Part shown: positions 44,470-53,363 of the stretch, piece by piece
Numbering within the stretch: position 1 is the stretch's first letter
Layout of the letters: each line of letters begins with the position of its first letter
Source: SZAS-103 sp038316385
GTDB lineage: Bacteria > Pseudomonadota > Gammaproteobacteria > Xanthomonadales > Xanthomonadaceae
Length of the DNA stretch: 64,000 bases
Direction: 5' to 3'
Assembly (NCBI GenBank): GCA_038316385.1
Contig: JBBQAN010000002.1
Location: 1 to 64,000 of the forward strand
Translations under genes and position numbers: made by a program
Notes under the pieces: model-generated
Told to the model about the DNA's origin: nothing
Database searches by the model: none
The model's input: the letters and a program-made list of their open reading frames with translations, nothing else

Positions 44470-46566
44470 ATGCTCCGTCTTCGCACCCTGCCATTGTTGT
44501 GGCTCGCAGTCTTGCCGATGTGTTCTTTCGCTTCGACCCATGACGCAACTGTCAAACGCGGATTCAATGTGCGCGATCTGGTCAATCTCGAACGCATCTC
44601 CTCGCCAGTCCTGTCGCCCGATGGCAATACCGTGGTGTTCGATTTGCGCCAGACCGATTATGCGGCGAACAAAGGCGTCACCTCGTTGTGGATCGAGCAT
44701 CTGGATTCACACACAGCGCCGGCAACGCGTTTTCTCGCCGATGGCATGACCGGCAATTCGCCGGCGTTTTCGCCGGACGGCCACGACGTGTATTTTCTCT
44801 CGTCAAAATCCGGCAGTCCGCAGGTGTGGCGTCAGCCGGTGGCTGGTGGCGCGGCAGTGCAAGTCACCGACTATCCGATGGATGTGAACAACTTCAAGCT
44901 TTCGCCCGATGGCAAGTCGCTGGCACTGAGCATCGACGTGTTTACCGATTGCAATGATCTGGCCTGCACCAAGAAGAAGCTCGACAACGTCAAGAACGAC
45001 AAGGCGACTGGTGTGATTTTCGACCGGTTGTTCATCCGTCACTGGGATGCATGGGCGGATGGTCGCCGCAGCCAGTTGTTTGTCACTGCGATCGGCAGCG
45101 ATGGCAAAGCGGTGGCGCAGCCCACGCTGGTCACACGCGGCATCGATGGCGATGTGCCGTCCAAGCCGTTCGGCGACGCGAGCGAATACACCTGGTCGCC
45201 GGATGGCAAGTCGCTCGCGTTCGACGTGCGCATCGCTGGCAAGACCGAACCGTGGTCGACGAATTTCGACATCTACAGCGTGCCCGCCGATGGCTCGGCT
45301 GCGCCGCGCAATTGGACTGACACGAACAAGGCCTGGGATGCGGCGCCGATGTTTTCGCACGACGGCAAGACGCTGTTCTACACCGCGATGAAAACGCCGG
45401 GTTTCGAGGCCGATCGCTTCGGCATCATGGCGCTGGATCTGCAATCCGGCGCGATGCGCGAGCTGGATCCGTCGTGGGATCGTTCCGCTGGCGTACTGGT
45501 GCTGTCCGAGGACGGCAAGACGATCTACACCACGACCGACGACATGGGCGAGCATGCATTGTTCGCCATCGACATTGCCACCGGCACATCGAAGAAGATC
45601 ATAGGTGGTGGCGTGATCCAGGACTTCGATATGGTCGGCGACCAGCTGGTGTTCGCGCGCGCCAACCTCAAATCGCCGGCGCAGTTGTTCCTCGCCAAAA
45701 CGAACGGCAGCGAAGTGCGTCAGGTCACCCACGTCAATGAAGACCAGCTCAAGAATGTTGCGTTCGGTGATGTGGAGCGTTTCCATTTCACTGGCTGGAA
45801 TGGCGACACGGTGTACGGCAATGTCATCAAACCGTGGAACTTCAAGCCTGGCAATAAATATCCAGTGGTGTATTTCATCCACGGAGGCCCGCAGGGCTCA
45901 TGGTTGAACGAGTTCCACTATCGCTGGAATCCTCAGACTTACACCGGCCAGGGCTATGCCGTGGTCGAGGTCGACTTCCACGGTTCCACCGGTTACGGCC
46001 AAGCCTTCACCGATGCAATTTCGCAGCATTGGGGTGATCGGCCGCTGGAAGATCTACAGAAGGGTTGGGCGGCAGCGTTGCAGCAGTTTCCATTCCTCAA
46101 TGGCGCTGATGCCTGCGCGGCTGGTGCCAGCTACGGTGGCTCGATGATCTACTGGATGGCCGGCAACTGGACGACGCCTGCGAGCGGGCAATGGAAGTGC
46201 CTGATCGATCACGACGGCGTATTCGATAACCGCATGATGGGCTACGCGACTGAAGAACTGTGGTTCTCCGAGCACGAGAATGGTGGCACGCCGTGGGAGA
46301 ACCCGCATGGTTACGAGGAGTTCAATCCAATCAACTCCGTGAAGAACTGGAAAGTGCCGATGCTGGTGATCCATAGCCAGCTCGATTTCCGGATTCCGGT
46401 CGAGCAGGGTATTGCGGCTTTCACCGCGTTGCAGCGCCGTGGCATCGAATCGAAGTACCTGTATTTTCCTGACGAAAGCCACTGGGTGCAGAAGCCGCAA
46501 AACAGCGTGCTGTGGCACGACACCGTCAATGCCTGGCTGAAGGCGCACCTGCAGCCGGCTCCGTAA
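44470..46566 (+). CDS. Secreted S9 family peptidase (DPP/acylaminoacyl-type)
   Basis: A 698-residue enzyme. A signal peptide (MLRLRTLPLLWLAVLPMCSF, cleaved at FAS) is followed by a WD40-like propeller with repeated SPDGK motifs (SPVLSPDGNTVVFD, FSPDGHDVYFLS, WSPDGKSLAFD) and a hydrolase domain: YFIHGGPQGSW, GASYGGSMIYW (Ser554), HSQLDFRIP (Asp639) and DESHWV (His671). It likely removes dipeptides from peptides in the periplasm, feeding the divergent POT transporter. The ribosome-binding site GAGGATTTCCTG supports the start. Confidence 0.93.
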   Translation: MLRLRTLPLLWLAVLPMCSFASTHDATVKRGFNVRDLVNLERISSPVLSPDGNTVVFDLRQTDYAANKGVTSLWIEHLDSHTAPATRFLADGMTGNSPAFSPDGHDVYFLSSKSGSPQVWRQPVAGGAAVQVTDYPMDVNNFKLSPDGKSLALSIDVFTDCNDLACTKKKLDNVKNDKATGVIFDRLFIRHWDAWADGRRSQLFVTAIGSDGKAVAQPTLVTRGIDGDVPSKPFGDASEYTWSPDGKSLAFDVRIAGKTEPWSTNFDIYSVPADGSAAPRNWTDTNKAWDAAPMFSHDGKTLFYTAMKTPGFEADRFGIMALDLQSGAMRELDPSWDRSAGVLVLSEDGKTIYTTTDDMGEHALFAIDIATGTSKKIIGGGVIQDFDMVGDQLVFARANLKSPAQLFLAKTNGSEVRQVTHVNEDQLKNVAFGDVERFHFTGWNGDTVYGNVIKPWNFKPGNKYPVVYFIHGGPQGSWLNEFHYRWNPQTYTGQGYAVVEVDFHGSTGYGQAFTDAISQHWGDRPLEDLQKGWAAALQQFPFLNGADACAAGASYGGSMIYWMAGNWTTPASGQWKCLIDHDGVFDNRMMGYATEELWFSEHENGGTPWENPHGYEEFNPINSVKNWKVPMLVIHSQLDFRIPVEQGIAAFTALQRRGIESKYLYFPDESHWVQKPQNSVLWHDTVNAWLKAHLQPAP

Positions 46567-46573
46567 ACCAACA

Positions 46574-46604
46574 AACTACCTCTCCCCTTGTGGGAGAGGT
46601 AGTT
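46574..46604. repeat. Perfect 13-bp-stem hairpin between convergent genes
   Basis: AACTACCTCTCCC (46574-46586) pairs with GGGAGAGGTAGTT (46592-46604) around a five-base loop. It lies eight bases after the S9 stop, between it and corA on the other strand. There is no long T-run, so it may act as a bidirectional transcript end or be a dispersed repeat. Confidence 0.75.
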
Positions 46605-46664
46605 GTTGCGCACCATGCGCACGTGTGCCTTTGGGGTCACCCTTCTTGCACGTAGCGCACGCGA

Positions 46665-47681
46665 CTATAGCCAGCGCGCCCGTTTGAGCGCGATGAACAG
46701 GATCGCGCACACGAACAACGTCAATCCGATCAGGATTGAATAGCTGTAACGTCCGTTGAGCTCTGGCATGTTGTGGAAGTTCATGCCGTACCAGCTTGCC
46801 ATCAGCGTCGGCACCGCGAGCAGCCCGGCCCAGCCGGCAAGGCGCTTGACGATCTCGCCTTGGGCGACGGTGACCAGCGCAAGGTTCACGCCCATCGCTG
46901 CGGTCAGCATTTCGCGCATGGTGTCGGTCGCTTCGTTGACGCGCACCACGTGATCGAACACGTCGCGGAAATACACGCGTACATCTTCGTGAATCAGGTT
47001 CGGATGGAAGCGTTGCAACTGGTTGAGGATGTCCTGCAACGGCGATACCGCGAGCCTCAGCGTGGTGAGTTCCTGCTTGAGATTGTAGAGCTGCTCGATG
47101 GTTTCGCGGCGGTAGGCCTCGGCAAAGATGTCCTTCTCGAGCTTGTCCAGTTCGCCCTGGAAATCGTTGATCACCGGCATGTAATTATCGACGATGAAAT
47201 CGAGCATCGCATACAGCGGGAAACTCGGCCCCAGCGCCATCATCTCAGGATCGCGTTCGCAACGCGCACGCGCCGGCGAGTAAGACAACGACGCGCCGTG
47301 ACGGATCGACACCAGGTAACGTTTGCCAAGGAAGAGGTGAGTCTCGCCGAACTGCACGCAGCTTTTTACCGCCTGCGCGGTCTTGATCACGACGAACAGC
47401 GAATCGCCGTAGATCTCGATCTTCGGACGCTGGTGCGCACTGTGCGCATCTTCCACGGCAAGATCGTGCAGGCCGAATTCCTCCTGCAATTTTTCCATCA
47501 GCGCTTCGTCGGGTTCGTACAATCCGATCCACACGAAGCTGCCGTCGTCGCGCGCGAGTACGTCGCTGATCTGTTCGAATTCGATATCCGGCAAGCGATG
47601 GCCATCGGTCGCGTAGGCGACGCAATTCACCACCATCTGGTCGGCATGGGCCGGATGGGCGCTGGTCTGGATGTCGTCCAT
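46665..47681 (-). CDS. corA: Magnesium/cobalt transporter CorA
   Basis: A 338-residue CorA: cytoplasmic alpha/beta domain (LPDIEFEQISDVLARDDGSF), long stalk helix (DVFDHVVRVNEATDTMREML) and two C-terminal membrane helices separated by the selectivity motif YGMNFHNMPEL. It forms a pentameric Mg2+/Co2+ channel. Start at 47681 (MDDIQTSAHPAHADQ), with AGGAGATCC upstream. It follows the DUF4105 gene on the same strand with a 116-bp gap. Confidence 0.93.
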   Translation of the reverse strand: MDDIQTSAHPAHADQMVVNCVAYATDGHRLPDIEFEQISDVLARDDGSFVWIGLYEPDEALMEKLQEEFGLHDLAVEDAHSAHQRPKIEIYGDSLFVVIKTAQAVKSCVQFGETHLFLGKRYLVSIRHGASLSYSPARARCERDPEMMALGPSFPLYAMLDFIVDNYMPVINDFQGELDKLEKDIFAEAYRRETIEQLYNLKQELTTLRLAVSPLQDILNQLQRFHPNLIHEDVRVYFRDVFDHVVRVNEATDTMREMLTAAMGVNLALVTVAQGEIVKRLAGWAGLLAVPTLMASWYGMNFHNMPELNGRYSYSILIGLTLFVCAILFIALKRARWL

Positions 47682-47797
47682 GCGTGGATCTCCTGGAAGA
47701 TTGCTGCACGCCGATTTCACGATCGATCACTGCCGATCAATGAGTCGTGTTCAATCAAGTCTGCTCGATGAAGCAAATACGCTCGGTGAAAGCTCGC

Positions 47798-48997
47798 TCA
47801 GCGCGGCCGACGTCCAGCGTATGCCAATGCGGCATGGATCGGTAAAAAGAGTGCGATCCAGTCGCCATTGCTCTGGATGCGAAACGGCAGGAATTTCAGG
47901 AACAGGGCAGTGCCAGCCGACAACGCAACCAGCAACAAAACGCCTGCATGCCATTTTGTCGGCGTGCGCCCGCGCATCTGTGCCCATGCACCCGGCAACA
48001 ATGCAAAGCACAAGGGACTGGTCAGCAGAATGTTCTCGTTGCCCCAGATTGCAACGTGTTCGGTGAACGCCCAGATCACGATCAGCCCCGTTCCAAGCAA
48101 TCCGCACTTCAACCAGAACAGGCCGGAGAAAAAGGCGGTCGTGCGCGGCGCGAAACGAGTGCCGACCAGCGCCAGCACGGCCAGACACAGGCCGATTGCG
48201 ACGAACCATGGACGCCAGCGCGGCGGCTCGCTCAACGTGGGCGGCAAGCGATGCGGCAGCAATACCATTTCTTTCGTCACCAATGGCGTGCCGTTGGCGG
48301 TATGGATCGTGCGCAGGCTGGCCTGCAGGCGCATCGGGATGAACGCCTCGTCCCAAAGAGATAGCGGGTGATCTCCAAACGAAGCGAGCGCGAAATGCAT
48401 GCTCAATCCAAGCCATGGCAACGGTGCACCGAGCCGGACCGCTTCGGAGCGATAGGTCAATCCCTGCGATGGCGCGCTGAGTTGTGCGCGCAGTTGGCCG
48501 TCAAGCGCACGATCAAGCGCATCGCGCACGCGCGTCGCGCAATCCTGAGTGAAATAGTCGTAACGATACGTTGCGTTTTCCGGCAGCGCATTCCATTCCA
48601 GGTAGCGCTGCAGTTTGGATGCTTGCGCTGGCGAGAAGTCCAGCCATTGCAGACTCACACCACGGCCATCGTAGGCGTAGCCGATGAGATCCTGCCGGAA
48701 CGGCACTGCGGCGAGTTGGTAACTCATGTAGCCCTGCGCAAAATGCAGCAGGAAGCCGGGTTGGTTGAAGTCGAAATAACCGTAGTTGTAAAGCAGCGGC
48801 ACGCTGGCCGGATCGTCCACGCGATCATCGACAAGGATCGCGTCGTGACCGAATCGCGACCAGTATTCCAGACCCGGCTGCATCGTCACCACGCCGATGC
48901 GCGGTGCGGCGATGCTCGTCGCAGAGGCCAGTAGCAACACGACAAAAACAATCAGTAGAAGGGACAGACTTCCACTGACAGTTTGCAAACGCGGCAC
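47798..48997 (-). CDS. DUF4105 domain membrane protein, start uncertain
   Basis: The DUF4105 core begins RIGVVTMQPGLEYWSRFGHD, with DPASVPLLYNYGYFDFNQPGFL and DYFTQDCATRVRDALDRAL. The C-terminal third has about five membrane helices (FVAIGLCLAVLALVG, FWLKCGLLGTGLIVIWAF, AGVLLLVALSAGTALFLKFL). Function unknown. A signal peptide (SLLLIVFVVLLLASATSIAA) lies before the core. I use the GTG at 48997; the frame also opens at an ATG at 49144, but that extension translates a palindromic repeat element and overlaps corC, so it is probably not coding. Length would be about 399 residues. Confidence 0.78.
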   Translation of the reverse strand: MPRLQTVSGSLSLLLIVFVVLLLASATSIAAPRIGVVTMQPGLEYWSRFGHDAILVDDRVDDPASVPLLYNYGYFDFNQPGFLLHFAQGYMSYQLAAVPFRQDLIGYAYDGRGVSLQWLDFSPAQASKLQRYLEWNALPENATYRYDYFTQDCATRVRDALDRALDGQLRAQLSAPSQGLTYRSEAVRLGAPLPWLGLSMHFALASFGDHPLSLWDEAFIPMRLQASLRTIHTANGTPLVTKEMVLLPHRLPPTLSEPPRWRPWFVAIGLCLAVLALVGTRFAPRTTAFFSGLFWLKCGLLGTGLIVIWAFTEHVAIWGNENILLTSPLCFALLPGAWAQMRGRTPTKWHAGVLLLVALSAGTALFLKFLPFRIQSNGDWIALFLPIHAALAYAGRRPR

Positions 48998-49138
48998 ATC
49001 CCCCGGCCCTGCCGGGCCTGACTCGCGCCATCCATGGCGCTCGCCCTGCGGGCCAGCTTCGCTGTTCGCTTGCGCAGTCCTGCGCACGCAGTCTTCACCG
49101 CGCAAACTGCCACTGGCAGTTTGCAAACGCAGCTCATC
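48972..49138. repeat. Composite intergenic repeat between corC and the DUF4105 gene
   Basis: A 29-bp direct repeat (48972-49000 and 49110-49138, three mismatches) bounds a run of hairpins: CCCGGC/GCCGGG (49002-49016), GCGCCA/TGGCGC (49025-49040), TGCGCA/TGCGCA (49071-49086) and the perfect 23-bp palindrome at 49102-49124. The right copy reaches the corC stop codon. This looks like a REP-type element with a 138-bp duplication unit. Confidence 0.8.
49102..49124. repeat. 23-bp perfect palindrome, second member of the family
   Basis: Arms GCAAACTGCCA (49102-49112) and TGGCAGTTTGC (49114-49124) around one base. It matches the 36657 palindrome except for three positions in each arm that change in complementary fashion. 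Confidence 0.85.
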
Positions 49139-50003
49139 ACCCATCCGTCTGTACGCTCACGATCAATGCATGCACGCGGCGGGCATCGGCGCGGGCGACG
49201 CGGAAGTGGAAGCGGCCCATCGCGAGATCTTCTCCGGATTCGGGCAGGTGGCCGATCGCATCGGTGACGAGCCCACCGACGGTATCGTATTCGTCGTCCG
49301 GGAAATCCGCGCCGAAGCGTTCGTTGAAATCCGCGATCGGCGTCAATGCATCGACCACGAACTGTCCGTCGGCTTGCGCCGCGATCTGCGCGGACGGATC
49401 TACTGCATCGTCGTGTTCGTCGTCGATCTCGCCGACGATTTCTTCCAGCACGTCCTCGATCGTTAACAGGCCGGCGACGCCGCCGTATTCGTCCACCACG
49501 ATCGCCATATGGTTGCGCGACAGCCGAAATTCCTTGAGCAGCACGTTCAGCCGTTTGGATTCGGGAATCAGCACGGCCGGCCGCAGCAATTCGCGGATGG
49601 TCGAGGGCCCGCCATCGCTGACAACGCCGCGCAACAAATCTTTCGCGAGCAGGATCCCGAGAATCTCGTCCTTGTCGTCGCCATGCACCGGGAACCGCGA
49701 ATGGCCCGATTCGACCACCATTTTCATGATGTCGAAAAAACGTTCGCCGACCGGCAACGCGATCATTTGCGCGCGCGGCACCATCACGTCACCGACGGTT
49801 CGCTCGGCCACGCCCAAAGCGCCTTCCATCATCTTCAGGGTGTCGGCCGCGATGAGCCCGTTGTCTTGGGCGTCGCGCAGGATTTCGATCAAATCCTCGC
49901 GGCTGCGCGGTTCGCCGGAAAACGCCTGGCTGAGGCGTTCGAGCCACGAGCGGCGATCCGGCGCGGGATGCTCGGGCGTACGACTGCTTGGGTCGTCTGA
50001 CAT
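49137..50003 (-). CDS. corC: HlyC/CorC (YbeX) family CBS-domain protein
   Basis: A 288-residue protein: an acidic N-terminal helix region (REDLIEILRDAQDNGLIAADTLKMMEG), two CBS motifs (DVMVPRAQMIALPV, HSRFPVHGDDKDEILGILLAKD and the second LRPAVLIPESKRLNVLLKEF with VVDEYGGVAGLLTIEDVLEE), then a CorC_HlyC domain. It has no membrane domain, as in E. coli YbeX/CorC. In many gammaproteobacteria it is the fourth gene of miaB-ybeZ-ybeY-ybeX; here a diguanylate cyclase and an acyltransferase gene intervene. Confidence 0.9.
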   Translation of the reverse strand: MSDDPSSRTPEHPAPDRRSWLERLSQAFSGEPRSREDLIEILRDAQDNGLIAADTLKMMEGALGVAERTVGDVMVPRAQMIALPVGERFFDIMKMVVESGHSRFPVHGDDKDEILGILLAKDLLRGVVSDGGPSTIRELLRPAVLIPESKRLNVLLKEFRLSRNHMAIVVDEYGGVAGLLTIEDVLEEIVGEIDDEHDDAVDPSAQIAAQADGQFVVDALTPIADFNERFGADFPDDEYDTVGGLVTDAIGHLPESGEDLAMGRFHFRVARADARRVHALIVSVQTDG

Positions 50004-50103
50004 GGTTCTGCAAAGCGCGCCCAACGGGCGAGGACAGCGAGTGTACCGCATGCGTGCCCTCGGCACTGGCGGTGGGCATGCGTCCGCAGTAACTCGCAAG
50101 ACT

Positions 50104-53100
50104 CTATGACGCCGCCCGCACCACCCGATTGCGCCCGGCGGCCTTGGCTTCGTAAAGGGCGACATCGGCAAGATTGAGCAGGTCTTCGGGTTGTTGATCG
50201 ACGCCTGGTACGCAGCTCAGGACGCCGGCGCTGATGGTGATCGTTTGGCTATCGTTGCCCAGGCTGCGCGGCGGCAGAGCTTCCACCAAGGCGCGCATGC
50301 GCTCGGCGAGGCGGCTGACGGTTTCAAGATCCGTATCCACCAGCAGGCAGGCGAATTCCTCGCCGCCGAAGCGGCAGACCAGATCCTGCTCGCGCATGGC
50401 GCTTTGCATCGTGCTGGCGATCGCACGCAGGGCGACGTCGCCAGCCAGGTGGCCGAAGCGATCGTTGTAGTCCTTGAAGCGGTCGACATCGGTCACGATC
50501 AGCCCCAGGGATTTGCGCTGACTCACGGCGCGCGCCATGCTGGTGCGCATCGCCTCGATCAACCGGCGCCGGTTGGCAACTCCGGTCAGCGCATCGAGAT
50601 AGGACAATTCGGTCAGTCGCTTGTTCGCGGAGTGCAGGTCTTCGGTGCGCTCGGCGACCTGCTGACGCAACTGTTTCTGGCGCGAGCGCAGTCCACGGTT
50701 GTATGCATGCAGCAGGCCTGCGGCCAGCAGCAAACTTGCTGAAACAAAAAGAATCTGCAGCCACGTCTGCTGCCACCACAGCGGCGCGATCGTGATTGAG
50801 AGCATGCGCGGTATGGCAGCGATGTTTGCGTAGTCGCGCGCTTCCACGCGGAAGTGGTAGCTGCCGGGCGGCAGGCTGCTGAAGATTCTGCCGTGTTCGG
50901 CAGTCCATGACCCAGGATGCTGGTCATAGCCGATGAGTTGTGTGCGGTAGCGCGATTCGCCCTCGCGCAATCCGGTCAGCAGGCTGTAGTCGATATGCAG
51001 GTCGTGCGACCCGGACGGCAGGTTGATCTGCTGACTCGAAGGAATGGATTGCGACCTGCCGTTAACACTCATTTCGGTGAAATAAAGCGGCTTCGGAGTC
51101 GGCGCGACGGCAGTGGTTCGGCCGCCCGGATCGAACATGCCGAGCCCGCCCAGCGTACCGACCCAGTAGCGATCGAATTGATCAATCAACTGGCTGTTGG
51201 CGTTGCACTCATCGTGCACAAGCCCGCTGCGGCGGTGGAAGACGCGCTCGCCGTAACTGCCGTCAGGCTGCGGCGTGAGTTGCTGCACGCCGTTGTCGGT
51301 GCAGACGTAGAGCCGACCCTTGCTGTCGCGCAACACGCTGTAGATGTTGGGATCGGGTGGCGGTGGCAGGCCGGCTTCGGACAGACGCTGTGGATGGATT
51401 GGATCGGTGACATCCAGGCGCACGATGCCGTGTCTTGCGCTGCCGGCCCAAAGCGTCTGTTTCCCGGCATCGGTGAAGATCGACAACGAAGCAAATCCGT
51501 CTGCCGGCAATTCGAAAGAAGCCGGCATACGCTCCCATTTGCTGCCGTCGAAACGCGCAAGGCCCAGCGCATCGGCAGCCCAGATCCACGACTTGCCCTT
51601 GCGATCGAGCTGTTCGGCGAGTGCGTTCACCTGTGCCGGTTCAGCATTTCCCAACGTCGGAAATGCCTGCCATTGGCCGTTGCGCAGCCGATACACGCCG
51701 CTATGCGTCGTTGCTGCCCACCATTCGACCGTGCCGTCCAGCTTGCGGGCGATCATGCTGTTGACCGATTCGGTGGGCACGACAGGCCATGGTGTCTGCA
51801 GGGCGTGCACCGTCAACGCGTCGGTGATTTCCAGCAGCGGCGCTCCCAACATCGACAGCAGCCGGTGGTCACGTCCATCGGCGCCTGGCAGGCGCCACAG
51901 TGCACGCACAGCGCGCGCCGGCAACTCGCCGGCGGCCTGGGTGAAATACCGCCATTGGCCATCATCAAGCAGCGCCAGGCCGTTTTTCGCCGATCCCACC
52001 CATAGCCGCTGGCCGCCACGACCATTGGGTTCCAGCAGCACGCCGAAGGTGCCGTTCTCGCTGGCGCCCAGCAACGACACGGTATGCCACGGGCTGTCGC
52101 TCAACGTCGCGCGTGCGATGCCGCCTTCGGTGGCGAGCCATAGCGAATCGACACCGTCGTTACCGTGCTGCACCTTCAACCCGCGCACAGCATCCGACGG
52201 CAAGCCGTTGCGCCGATTGAAGACGTCGATATGGTCGCCGCGAAAGCGCAGCAGGCCGGCGCGCGACGCCATCCAGATCAAACGCTCGCCAGCGGCGTTA
52301 TGCGTTTCGACGGCCGAATAGATCGCCTCGCTAGGCAGTTCTCCGTTGTCAGCACGCCAGATCCGCACGCTGTCGTCGCGAATACGGGCAACGCCGCCGC
52401 CATAGCTGAGTACCCACAACTCCTCGTGGCCGTCGTCCGCCGTGCTGCGCATCAAGTCGGTGACGGCAATGTCGCGAATATCCGGCTGTTCGAAGCGCTG
52501 CCAAGGCCGCGCTTGCGATCCCGTATTGCGATACCAGAGTCCTTCCTTGCTGCTGCCCATCCACTCGCGTGGCATGCCGAACAGAGTGTCGGTTCGCGCA
52601 ATTGCAATGGCGCGACCGGAGCGGATCGTCGCGTTACCGGGATCGTCCACCCAGACGCCTTGTTCAAGCCGCGAAAACCCGTTGTCGTGAGCGGCCCACA
52701 ACGTGATCCGGTTGCCCGATCGTAGTGTCGAGAATCGGTGGTAGAAGCGTGGCTTGCCGACGAAGCGCCAACTGGCACCGTCGTACCTGGCCAGTCCCTC
52801 ACGCTCGAAAATTGCCCAGAGATTGCCATACGCATCATTGGCCATGTCGCGTACGAGGCTGCGAGCGTTCGGCAGCGGCAGCATGCTCCAGCGATAGCCA
52901 TCGAATCGTGCCAGCCCGGATGCAGAACCCGCCCACGCGAATCCGTCGCGATCAAAACCGACCGTGCTCCAGACTTCGTCGCTCAGTCCGTCGCGGCTGG
53001 TGTAAACGGAGAATGTCGGTGCAGCACTGTCCGGCACGCGCAGCGGCAGCGGATCCTGCCCCTGCCGCTGGATCGTTTCGGCGTGGCACCACGGTGAACA

Positions 53101-53163
53101 TCCGAAAGCCAATGCGACCAGCAGCGCCAGCGCGAACCAGGTTCGCATGGACGTTCGTATCAT
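50104..53163 (-). CDS. Reg_prop/Y_Y_Y sensor diguanylate cyclase
   Basis: A 1019-residue exported-domain sensor. Signal peptide, then a large two-component regulator-type beta-propeller (about 60-690; repeats such as GLSDEVWSTVGFDRDGFAWAG and GLPSDAVRGLKV), a Y_Y_Y domain (YRTQLIGYDQ...GSYHFRVEARD), a membrane helix (about 801-822), a coiled linker and a GGDEF domain. The active site is GGEEF (933-937), with the inhibitory RxxD site (REQD) five residues before it, so product feedback by c-di-GMP is expected. It likely senses a periplasmic ligand. ATG 53148 is an alternative start. Confidence 0.9.
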   Translation of the reverse strand: MIRTSMRTWFALALLVALAFGCSPWCHAETIQRQGQDPLPLRVPDSAAPTFSVYTSRDGLSDEVWSTVGFDRDGFAWAGSASGLARFDGYRWSMLPLPNARSLVRDMANDAYGNLWAIFEREGLARYDGASWRFVGKPRFYHRFSTLRSGNRITLWAAHDNGFSRLEQGVWVDDPGNATIRSGRAIAIARTDTLFGMPREWMGSSKEGLWYRNTGSQARPWQRFEQPDIRDIAVTDLMRSTADDGHEELWVLSYGGGVARIRDDSVRIWRADNGELPSEAIYSAVETHNAAGERLIWMASRAGLLRFRGDHIDVFNRRNGLPSDAVRGLKVQHGNDGVDSLWLATEGGIARATLSDSPWHTVSLLGASENGTFGVLLEPNGRGGQRLWVGSAKNGLALLDDGQWRYFTQAAGELPARAVRALWRLPGADGRDHRLLSMLGAPLLEITDALTVHALQTPWPVVPTESVNSMIARKLDGTVEWWAATTHSGVYRLRNGQWQAFPTLGNAEPAQVNALAEQLDRKGKSWIWAADALGLARFDGSKWERMPASFELPADGFASLSIFTDAGKQTLWAGSARHGIVRLDVTDPIHPQRLSEAGLPPPPDPNIYSVLRDSKGRLYVCTDNGVQQLTPQPDGSYGERVFHRRSGLVHDECNANSQLIDQFDRYWVGTLGGLGMFDPGGRTTAVAPTPKPLYFTEMSVNGRSQSIPSSQQINLPSGSHDLHIDYSLLTGLREGESRYRTQLIGYDQHPGSWTAEHGRIFSSLPPGSYHFRVEARDYANIAAIPRMLSITIAPLWWQQTWLQILFVSASLLLAAGLLHAYNRGLRSRQKQLRQQVAERTEDLHSANKRLTELSYLDALTGVANRRRLIEAMRTSMARAVSQRKSLGLIVTDVDRFKDYNDRFGHLAGDVALRAIASTMQSAMREQDLVCRFGGEEFACLLVDTDLETVSRLAERMRALVEALPPRSLGNDSQTITISAGVLSCVPGVDQQPEDLLNLADVALYEAKAAGRNRVVRAAS

Positions 53164-53363
53164 TTCCTTGGCATCTTCCGTGAATCGGTCATGCACGCTC
53201 CGCGCGAAATAGGGTTGCCATGAAGCATCGATTGTACGGGCAGGCAGGTGAACACGCATGCAGCCACTGGCGTCCTCCGGCGTGGAGCTTTGATGGAAGA
53301 ATCTCCCCGCCTTGCTGCGGCTACATCAAACGCAATCGATCGATATTCATCCGCCACAGCAAG

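Noticed and set aside
48997..49144. N-terminal extension of the DUF4105 protein to the ATG at 49144
   Set aside because: The extension translates a hairpin-rich repeat and overlaps corC; the signal peptide lies after it.
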